This document shows positions 1 to 4,963 of a stretch of DNA of 5,439 nucleotides, in pieces. The DNA is from an uncultured Bacteroidales bacterium. Its GTDB lineage: Bacteria; Bacteroidota; Bacteroidia; Bacteroidales; UBA1715. The DNA is taken from NCBI GenBank assembly GCA_937892155.1, contig CALAUG010000079.1, positions 1 through 5,439 on the forward strand. The letters are read 5' to 3'. A program made the position numbers and the translations under genes. Below the pieces are notes generated by a model. It was given only the letters and a program-made list of their open reading frames with translations. It did not search any database and was not told where the DNA came from. The stretch's first letter is position 1; each line of letters starts with the position of its first letter.

Positions 1-10
1 ATGGAACCCG

Positions 11-104
11 CAATGGAATCATTCGTTTCTGCGATGGAACAATATGTTGGGTATTGAATCATAATTGAAAAAAATTATCATCATTCCATTTCAACGGATT
101 GTTG
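11..104. repeat. Direct repeat, left copy (partner 361-454)
   Basis: Positions 11-104 match 361-454 at a constant 350-bp offset without gaps, with 11 mismatches in 94 bases (about 88% identity). The repeat holds one 21-bp array unit (13-33 against 363-383), the sequence following the RAYT stop, and the RAYT tail. Positions 1-33 are therefore the start of a second 21-bp array that continues off the left edge. The bases before it (1-12) look like a shortened unit. Confidence 0.9.
59..104 (-). pseudogene. Detached copy of the RAYT 3' end
   Basis: Positions 59-103 encode NNPLKWNDDNFFQL and a TGA stop, against NNPLKWNDDKFFQL and the same stop at the end of the intact RAYT gene. Over 59-104 against 409-454 only three bases differ, and two of these changes are synonymous. 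Homology ends sharply at 104/454. The rest of the gene is absent: AC-rich sequence with a repeated ACCAACAATCC word and then the palindrome take its place. The fragment has no catalytic residue. Confidence 0.85.
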
Positions 105-412
105 GTGGTTTGATTGTTTATTGGATTGTTGGTGTCATATTGTAGAGACGCACGGCCGTGCGTCTCTACACCAATGGAACCATTCATTCCGTCGATGCAA
201 TCATTCGTTCCGTCGATGCAATCATTCGTTCCGTCGATGCAATCATTTGTTTCGACAACGCAATCATTCATTCCGCCGATGAAATCATTCATCCCGCCGA
301 CGGGGTTATTCATCCCGCCGACGGGGTTATTCATTCCGCCGATGAAATCGTCCGTTCCGACAATGGAATCATTCGTTTTGGAAATGCGACAATATATTGG
401 ATATTGAATCAT
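59..412 (-). CDS. Possible heptapeptide-repeat ORF overlapping the RAYT stop (doubtful gene)
   Basis: A 117-codon frame whose ATG (412-410) overlaps the RAYT stop as ATGA, a layout allowing translational coupling. After MIQYPIYCRISK come about ten heptads of the form [TM]-N-D-x-[IV]-x-G, such as TNDSIVG, MNNPVGG, MNDFIGG and TNDCIDG (three times). The palindrome is then read as VETHGRASLQY, and the frame finishes with NNPLKWNDDNFFQL, nearly identical to the RAYT C-terminus. No signal peptide, membrane segment or known domain is visible. The frame stays open partly because 21-bp units preserve phase; the plus strand is also open across the array. In the second copy of the segment after the stop (11-60), most differences change an amino acid, which argues against purifying selection. 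It is more likely a repeat by-product than a real gene, but I cannot exclude translation. Confidence 0.2.
   Translation of the reverse strand: MIQYPIYCRISKTNDSIVGTDDFIGGMNNPVGGMNNPVGGMNDFIGGMNDCVVETNDCIDGTNDCIDGTNDCIDGMNGSIGVETHGRASLQYDTNNPINNQTTNNPLKWNDDNFFQL
141..170. repeat. Perfect 30-bp palindrome, REP-like hairpin with GTAG feet
   Basis: The left arm TGTAGAGACGCACGG (141-155) is followed directly by its exact reverse complement, with no loop bases. Both strands present GTAG at the foot of the hairpin (142-145 on the plus strand), the tetranucleotide that typifies REP sequences recognised by RAYT proteins. It lies between the 21-bp array and the duplicated RAYT tail, within 270 bp of a RAYT gene. 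From memory, palindromes with GTAGAGACG feet recur in many Bacteroidota and cyanobacterial genomes, so this is probably one member of a dispersed family. No T-run follows on either strand. Confidence 0.85.
174..383. repeat. Tandem array of ten 21-bp units (minisatellite)
   Basis: Ten contiguous units of exactly 21 bp on the plus strand start at 174, 195, 216, 237, 258, 279, 300, 321, 342 and 363. Units 2 and 3 are identical (ATGCAATCATTCGTTCCGTC plus G). Units 7 and 8 differ by one base and form a second subtype (starting ACGGGGTTATTCAT). The others are mosaics of the two. A degenerate eleventh unit (384-404) merges into the sequence just after the RAYT stop. Having identical neighbours alongside distinct subtypes indicates local duplication by slippage or unequal crossing-over. 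There are no unique spacers. Confidence 0.92.
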
Positions 413-454
413 AATTGAAAAAATTTATCGTCATTCCATTTCAATGGATTGTTG
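361..454. repeat. Direct repeat, right copy (partner 11-104), includes the intact RAYT 3' end
   Basis: This is the right-hand partner of the 94-bp direct repeat. It spans array unit 10 (363-383), the ATGA overlap (409-412) and the last 46 bp of the intact RAYT gene. Because it includes the functional gene end, it is probably the source of the left copy. The 350-bp period between the copies contains the whole array plus the palindrome, so the apparent repeating module is RAYT tail, array, palindrome. Confidence 0.88.
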
Positions 455-987
455 TAAATGTAATTTTCTATTGTATTGTATTCCAATTGTGTACGAATAA
501 TATGGTCGTGATAATTGGATTGCCACAAGGGATTTGTACGATTGTATTTTTCACCGACATTGGTGGCATCCACCAAATCGTCGTATTGTGATACGACCGC
601 CGATTTGTATTGTGCCACAAATGACGAAATTGATTTTGGCGAACGATATGCAATGCCGTGCGGTTGCGATTCGCATTGTTGCAATGGTTCATTTTCAACG
701 TTTGTTTCCGTAATATGGTTTTCCAACCCGACAATGGCGTGTAAATGATTGGGCATCAAACAAAATGCGCCTAATTGTAATTCCTTCCGTATTTCAAACG
801 ATTTCAGAAATTCATCATATGCGATTTCCCCTAATTGGGAAAATCGCATTTCTCCATTTTCCACATTACCGAATACACACATACGATTTGCGGTAACAAT
901 TGTAATGAAATAAAGGCCTGAATTGGCGTAATTCCATCCTTGCAGGCGATTGGATTCTATTCGATATTTATTCCTGAATTTTTCCAT
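409..987 (-). CDS. REP-associated tyrosine transposase (RAYT, Y1/HUH family)
   Basis: A 192-residue single-strand DNA nuclease/transposase of the Y1_Tnp (IS200-like) fold, in the RAYT group that acts on REP hairpins. Visible marks: LQGWNYANSGLYFITIVTAN (14-34) forms the first strand; the HUH motif is H81-L-H83 within CLMPNHLHAIVG; LWQSNYHDHIIRTQLEY is at 154-170; and the predicted nucleophile is Y176 in ENYIYNNP, a typical RAYT ending. Length is normal and all key residues are present. The ATG at 987 lies 4 nt after the hsdR TAA (992-994), so the two are probably cotranscribed; the leader is A-rich with no SD. The stop TGA overlaps an ATG as ATGA (412-409). The last ~45 bp of the gene is duplicated 350 bp downstream, next to a REP-like palindrome. 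No TnpB-like partner is present. By homology it is domesticated or REP-mobilising; its activity is unknown. Confidence 0.9.
   Translation of the reverse strand: MEKFRNKYRIESNRLQGWNYANSGLYFITIVTANRMCVFGNVENGEMRFSQLGEIAYDEFLKSFEIRKELQLGAFCLMPNHLHAIVGLENHITETNVENEPLQQCESQPHGIAYRSPKSISSFVAQYKSAVVSQYDDLVDATNVGEKYNRTNPLWQSNYHDHIIRTQLEYNTIENYIYNNPLKWNDDKFFQL
819..849 (-). other. 13-bp stem-loop inside the RAYT coding sequence
   Basis: On the coding strand the arms ATGCGATTTTCCC and GGGGAAATCGCAT pair over 13 positions with one G-T wobble, around a 5-nt AATTA loop. It encodes about residues 47-57 (MRFSQLGEIAY), which are ordinary in this family, so chance is possible. The stem is strong for coding sequence and could affect RAYT mRNA translation or decay. 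Confidence 0.5.
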
Positions 988-991
988 TTTT

Positions 992-3793
992 TTACGCCAC
1001 TAACACTTCATTCAATTCCTCAATAATCTTCTCCATCTCATTCCCAAACAATTGGTACATTTTTCCCCGTCCACCTTGTGCATCGAATGGTGTGTAGTCC
1101 AAGTCGTCTAAATCGAGGTGGTAACTGCTAATGATATGGTCTTTAATCATGCGCAGCCAGTCAATTTGCTCCTGCGTAAAGCGGTTGCGGTTACCGGTGT
1201 GTTGGCGGAACAGCCATGCATTAAAATTCTTATCTATCACACTGTCGAAAGCCGCCAATGTTTTGTCGATTCCGCAAGCGTGGCGCACCAACGACACCAA
1301 TGCGGTAAGTTCCGCCTTTGGCTGGTTCGCTTTCACATTTTCAACAGCGCAATAGGCATCCCACACATACGAAGGGGCAAGCAAAGGTTTGTCTTGCTTC
1401 AGTTTTTCGAGCAGTTCCTGCGCCATTTTCAGAGTGAGGTTGCGGCGGTTGTAAGGCTGGTTGTAGAATATGCTTAATGCCATAATCTCGTCCTTGTGCT
1501 GCTCCAGATATTCCGTAAAGGATTTGATGGTTTCCTTGGCTTTTCCCAAGGTAAAGCTATTAAATCCGCTTAGCACAACAGTATCAATGTTAATGCTGTC
1601 GATTTTCTGGTCGTGCAGGTTGCGAACGGTAACAATATATTCGTTCAATTCGCCATTGAAGGTACTGCTGGCGACATCGGCAAGTTTTTGTTGTGCCTTT
1701 GCGCGAATTTGTTCTTCTATAGCAGGCGTGATTTCCGTTTGAGGAATTTTACGCAATTCCAACTGTGCCTCATCTTCTATCTTGTCGAAATCGAAAGCAT
1801 TCAACAATTCCGCACTCATTTGTCCCAACCCCTTTCCTTTTGCAAGGGATTCTATTTTCTCGCGCTCCTTTTCCGTTATTTCCCTGTTCAGGCGAATCAA
1901 TCGGTTTGCCAAAGAGACATACAAATCTTCTTCGGCAACACCCATAGTCACAGCCCCCAGCAAATCCTTTAACGGAACCGTAGGCTTGCGTTCCAATGGG
2001 CGACTGTCGGTTTTCTTTGTCTGTGTTACACCAACAGCATCAACAATCACAAAGTGTGTCTTTGCCGAGGCGGTCTTGCTCACCAGTTGCAAGGAATCCT
2101 CGTTAATGGTTCTGGTTCCACGCCCTTTCATCTGTTCAAAGTAATTCGCACTGCGAACATCGCGCATAAACAACAGAACTTCAAGAGCCTTAACATCTGT
2201 TCCTGTTGCAATCATATCTACCGTTACCGCAATACGAGGATAATACTGATTGCGGAAACGGTTCAGTACAGACTTCGGATCTTCGTCAATCTTGTAGGTT
2301 ACCTTTTTACAGAAATCGTTGCTCTCGTTGAACTCTTCGCGGACGATCTTGATGATATCGTCGGCGTGGCTGTCGGTTTTGGCAAAAATCAATGTCTTGG
2401 GGACTTCGTACTGCCCGTTTTCGTCGTAGCGGTTCGGGTAAATCTCTTCCATCAACGCCTTCTTGAACTGACGTATCACGGTACGAATCTGGCTTGGATT
2501 CACCACCGATTTATCCAAGTCGTTCTTTTTGTATTCCACATCCTCGTCAACCTGTTGCCAACGAGTCTTGCGGGTAGCCTTATCGCGATAATCTATATGC
2601 CAGCCAGCCTTAATCAAGCCGCCGTTTTTAGAAATTTCAGTTTCTATGGTATAAACATCGTACGGCACATTCACGCCGTCAACCACCGATTGCTCGTAAG
2701 TATATTCGCTCACCACATTTTCGTTGAAGAAACCGAATGTCCGCTTATCGGGCGTTGCGGTAAGGCCAATCAAAAACGCATCGAAATAATCCAAAACCTG
2801 TTTCCAAAGATTGTAAATGCTTCGGTGACATTCATCTATTACGACAAAATCAAACTGTTCAATCGGAACCTTTGCCGTATATTCCACAGGAACGGCTTTT
2901 TGTTCCTTCAGCTTTTGTTGCAACCAAGTAGATTCGTTTGGATTGTCGGTTTCTGCGCTTTCGTCCAATTCCTCGCCTTTCAAAATGGAATACAAACGCT
3001 GAATGGTAGAAATGCACACTTGGCTATCGCTCGCTATATAACTTGAATTTAACCGCTGAACATTATACAATTCAGTAAACTTGCGGTTGTCGTCGTTCGG
3101 ACGGAAATTCATAAATTCCTGTTCCGCCTGTTCGCCCAAATTGCGGGTATCGACAAGGAATAAGATACGTTTTGCCTTTGCGAATTTCAGCAGACGATAA
3201 ATAAACGTGATTGCAGTGAATGTCTTTCCTGCGCCCGTTGCCATTTGAATCAAAGCGCGAGGACGATTGTTTTTAAACGATTCTTCCAAATTCTCAACCG
3301 CCTTAATCTGTGCCGGACGCAAGCCAGTTTCATCTAATGTTGGGAAATCCTGCAATCTGCTACGCAAACTTCTTCCGTTGCGAATCCATTCTGCGATGGT
3401 TTCTGGTTTATGAAAGGCGAACACTGCACGGCTTCGTGGCTTCGGATCGCTGTAATCGGTGAAACGAGTAACCGTTCCCGTCGTTTCATACACATACACC
3501 AACGGCTCGTTGTTCAGATATTTCAGTGTGGCATTTGCATAACGGACAGACTGTTCCTCCACCATCGTAAGATTCACTCCCTCTTCTTCGCGTTTCGCCT
3601 CAATAATGCCAACAGGTTTCCGGTTAATAAAAAGAACATAATCTGCCGGACCTGCATCTGTTTGATATTCGCGCACGGCAACACCCAAACCAGCCGAGAA
3701 ATCAATCTTGGTTTTTGATTGAATTACCCAACCTGCCGCTTCCAATAAGGAATCTATTTTATCTCGAGCTTGTTGCTCCGGATTCTGATTCAT
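992..3793 (-). CDS. hsdR: Type I restriction enzyme R subunit (EcoEI-like motor/nuclease)
   Basis: The 933-residue ATP-dependent translocase and endonuclease subunit of a type I restriction-modification complex, which acts on foreign DNA together with HsdM and HsdS. Domains in order: an N-terminal PD-(D/E)xK nuclease with D51 (GPADYVLF) and E65-A-K67; SF2 helicase motif I ATGAGKT (185-191); motif II DECH (320-323); motif III TAT (LTATP, about 344-348); motif V around VDMIATGTDV (525-534); and motif VI QMKGRGTR (554-561). An EcoEI_R_C-type C-terminal domain fills about 700-930, with SGFNSFTLGKAK and NRFTQEQIDWLRMIKDHI. All catalytic motifs are intact, and length and domain order are normal, so the gene looks functional. 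The ATG at 3793 is the first good start after the promoter. No hsdM or hsdS lies in the window: rpoD is upstream and a RAYT gene starts 4 nt downstream. It is more AT-rich than pnp and rpoD, consistent with horizontal acquisition. Confidence 0.93.
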   Translation of the reverse strand: MNQNPEQQARDKIDSLLEAAGWVIQSKTKIDFSAGLGVAVREYQTDAGPADYVLFINRKPVGIIEAKREEEGVNLTMVEEQSVRYANATLKYLNNEPLVYVYETTGTVTRFTDYSDPKPRSRAVFAFHKPETIAEWIRNGRSLRSRLQDFPTLDETGLRPAQIKAVENLEESFKNNRPRALIQMATGAGKTFTAITFIYRLLKFAKAKRILFLVDTRNLGEQAEQEFMNFRPNDDNRKFTELYNVQRLNSSYIASDSQVCISTIQRLYSILKGEELDESAETDNPNESTWLQQKLKEQKAVPVEYTAKVPIEQFDFVVIDECHRSIYNLWKQVLDYFDAFLIGLTATPDKRTFGFFNENVVSEYTYEQSVVDGVNVPYDVYTIETEISKNGGLIKAGWHIDYRDKATRKTRWQQVDEDVEYKKNDLDKSVVNPSQIRTVIRQFKKALMEEIYPNRYDENGQYEVPKTLIFAKTDSHADDIIKIVREEFNESNDFCKKVTYKIDEDPKSVLNRFRNQYYPRIAVTVDMIATGTDVKALEVLLFMRDVRSANYFEQMKGRGTRTINEDSLQLVSKTASAKTHFVIVDAVGVTQTKKTDSRPLERKPTVPLKDLLGAVTMGVAEEDLYVSLANRLIRLNREITEKEREKIESLAKGKGLGQMSAELLNAFDFDKIEDEAQLELRKIPQTEITPAIEEQIRAKAQQKLADVASSTFNGELNEYIVTVRNLHDQKIDSINIDTVVLSGFNSFTLGKAKETIKSFTEYLEQHKDEIMALSIFYNQPYNRRNLTLKMAQELLEKLKQDKPLLAPSYVWDAYCAVENVKANQPKAELTALVSLVRHACGIDKTLAAFDSVIDKNFNAWLFRQHTGNRNRFTQEQIDWLRMIKDHIISSYHLDLDDLDYTPFDAQGGRGKMYQLFGNEMEKIIEELNEVLVA

Positions 3794-3841
3794 GAGTCAA
3801 TGTTATCTTATTGAATAGATTTAAGAAGTAGAAGTATCCTA

Positions 3842-3869
3842 TTGCTATTTTACTCTGCAAAAATAGCAA
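3842..3869. promoter_or_regulatory. Perfect 10-bp dyad overlapping the hsdR -7 box (operator candidate)
   Basis: The plus strand carries TTGCTATTTT at 3842-3851 and its exact reverse complement AAAATAGCAA at 3860-3869, separated by 8 nt. The right half-site covers most of the -7 element and the left half lies about where transcription should start. A dimeric repressor bound here would block the promoter. Part of the right half is promoter consensus, so some of the match is expected by chance. No regulator gene is visible in the window. Confidence 0.5.
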
Positions 3870-3889
3870 AAAATGTCGGTTTGTGTAAA
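3858..3889 (-). promoter_or_regulatory. Bacteroidota-type promoter of hsdR
   Basis: On the minus strand TATTTTTG (3865-3858) is a perfect match to the -7 consensus TAnnTTTG. TTTA (3889-3886), a three-of-four match to the -33 TTTG, lies 20 nt upstream. Transcription would start near 3850, leaving an untranslated leader of roughly 55 nt before the hsdR ATG at 3793. The promoter lies downstream of the rpoD terminator, so it would give hsdR its own transcription unit. Confidence 0.7.
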
Positions 3890-3924
3890 AAATAATTTAC
3901 AGAATCTCATGGTCATCTTCCACC

Positions 3925-3964
3925 AAAAACAACGGAGAGACACAGTCGCCCGCATCTCTCCGTT
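3925..3964 (-). terminator. Intrinsic terminator of rpoD
   Basis: On the minus strand, 22 nt after the rpoD stop, a perfect 10-bp stem AACGGAGAGA / TCTCTCCGTT (3964-3955 with 3940-3931) encloses a 14-nt loop. It is followed at once by GTTTTTGG, giving a five-T run at 3929-3925. Position and form fit a Rho-independent terminator separating rpoD from hsdR. Confidence 0.85.
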
Positions 3965-3986
3965 CAGTTGTTGATTCCGTAAATGA

Positions 3987-4850
3987 TTAGCCAAGATAGC
4001 TCTTGAGGATTTTGCTTCTGCTGTTGTGTTTCAGGCGGCGTATCGCCTTCTCCTTGATCTGACGCACACGCTCGCGTGTGAGGTCGAATTTCTCTCCGAT
4101 CTCCTCAAGTGTCATCGGATGGCCGCCGTTGAGTCCGAAATAAAGGCGGACGACGTCCTGTTCGCGCTGTGTCAGCGTCGAGATGGCGCGGTCGATCTCC
4201 TTGCGCAACGACTCGTACAGAAGTTCGGTCTCCGGGGTCACCACCTCGTCGCTCTTCAAGACGTCGTACATGTTGTTGTCTTCGTCCTGCACGAGAGGGG
4301 CGTCCATTGAGACGTGGCGTCCGGCGTTCTTCATCGACTCTTTCACCTCGGCTTCCGTGATGTCAAGGACCTCGGCTATCTCCTCGGCGTTAGGCTCGCG
4401 CTCGAACTCCTGCTCTAACTTTGCGTATGTCTTGTTGATTTTGTTTATTGATCCGATTTTGTTCAGTGGCAGACGGACGATACGTGACTGTTCTGCAAGA
4501 GCCTGGAGGATTGACTGGCGGATCCACCACACCGCGTATGAGATGAACTTGAAGCCTCTCGTCTCATCGAAACGTTGTGCGGCTTTGATGAGTCCGAGGT
4601 TGCCTTCATTGATGAGGTCGGGGAGGCTGAGTCCCTGGTTTTGGTATTGCTTCGAAACTGAAACCACGAAACGGAGGTTGGCTTTTGTCAGCTTCTCCAG
4701 CGCGGCTCTGTTGCCCTGCCGGATCTCCTGCGCCAGCTTCACCTCCTCGTCGGCCGTGATCAATTCAACCTTACCAATCTCCTGGAGATATTTGTCCAAA
4801 GAAGCGGTTTCCCTGTTGGTGACTTGTTTGGTAATCTTTAACTGCCTCAT
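3987..4850 (-). CDS. rpoD: Primary RNA polymerase sigma factor, short Bacteroidota type
   Basis: Housekeeping sigma-70 factor that directs RNA polymerase to the TTTG / TAnnTTTG promoters of Bacteroidota. All conserved regions are visible: region 1.2 (ASLDKYLQEIG, residues 16-26); regions 2.1-2.4 (about 54-127), including SLPDLINEGNLGLIKAAQRFD and FKFISYAVWWIRQSI; region 3 (about 131-205); and region 4.2 with its helix-turn-helix (MTLEEIGEKFDLTRERVRQI, from about 246). The protein has 287 residues and no region 1.1. This matches the short primary sigma of Bacteroides (sigma-ABfr, about 32 kDa) rather than the 600-residue proteobacterial form. The ATG at 4850 leaves a normal N-terminus and has an A/T-rich, SD-less leader, as is usual in the phylum. 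The gene is more GC-rich than hsdR downstream. It ends in a good terminator, so hsdR is probably transcribed separately. Confidence 0.96.
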   Translation of the reverse strand: MRQLKITKQVTNRETASLDKYLQEIGKVELITADEEVKLAQEIRQGNRAALEKLTKANLRFVVSVSKQYQNQGLSLPDLINEGNLGLIKAAQRFDETRGFKFISYAVWWIRQSILQALAEQSRIVRLPLNKIGSINKINKTYAKLEQEFEREPNAEEIAEVLDITEAEVKESMKNAGRHVSMDAPLVQDEDNNMYDVLKSDEVVTPETELLYESLRKEIDRAISTLTQREQDVVRLYFGLNGGHPMTLEEIGEKFDLTRERVRQIKEKAIRRLKHNSRSKILKSYLG

Positions 4851-4882
4851 ATTTAATTAGTTAAAAAGTTCATAAAGTTAAT

Positions 4883-4960
4883 AGTTTATAAAGTATCATG
4901 AAAGTTATAAAATTTCAAAGGCTATGCTTTCAAACTTTATAACTTTCAAACTTTATAACT
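4883..4960 (-). repeat. Long AT-rich imperfect inverted repeat between pnp and rpoD
   Basis: The best-paired core is 21 nt against 21 nt (4900-4920 with 4927-4947), with two mismatches and a 6-nt loop. Pairing continues outward with small bulges to 4883 and 4960. The right arm consists of two tandem copies of a 16-bp word containing TTTCAAACTTTATAAC (period 16, starting 4928 and 4944). Variants of AAGTTATAAAG fill the rest of the spacer, so most of it is built from one word in both orientations. It starts 3 nt after the pnp stop. It could act as a 3'-end stabiliser or processing site of pnp mRNA. The stem is AT-rich and no clean U-tract follows it, so I do not call it an intrinsic terminator. 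Confidence 0.7.
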
Positions 4961-4963
4961 CGA

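Noticed and set aside
141..170. Intrinsic terminator for the RAYT transcript
   Set aside because: The stem is strong, but no T-run follows on the minus strand (AATATGACACC comes next). A REP-like role fits better.
174..383. CRISPR array
   Set aside because: The units are contiguous with no unique spacers, and no cas gene is present.
114..418. Plus-strand open frames across the 21-bp array (97 and 86 codons)
   Set aside because: A 21-bp unit without stops keeps several frames open at once. There is no start context, domain or conservation clue favouring the plus strand.
409..987. Complete IS200/IS605 insertion sequence
   Set aside because: The C-terminal ENYIYNNP form and REP-like neighbour indicate a RAYT. 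No tnpB gene and no hairpin on the 5' side of the gene are visible.
2054..3046. A 330-codon plus-strand open frame
   Set aside because: It is antisense to hsdR, whose helicase motifs are unmistakable, and its translation shows no recognisable domain. It is a shadow of a long, well-conserved gene.
4183..4860. A 225-codon plus-strand open frame
   Set aside because: It is wholly antisense to rpoD, and its composition (many Ser and Arg) is typical of a reverse-strand shadow.
4905..4955. Promoter for rpoD in the pnp-rpoD spacer
   Set aside because: Several TTTG words occur on the minus strand, but none has a clean TAnnTTTG at proper spacing. They are part of the AT-rich repeat, so I cannot tell a promoter from chance.
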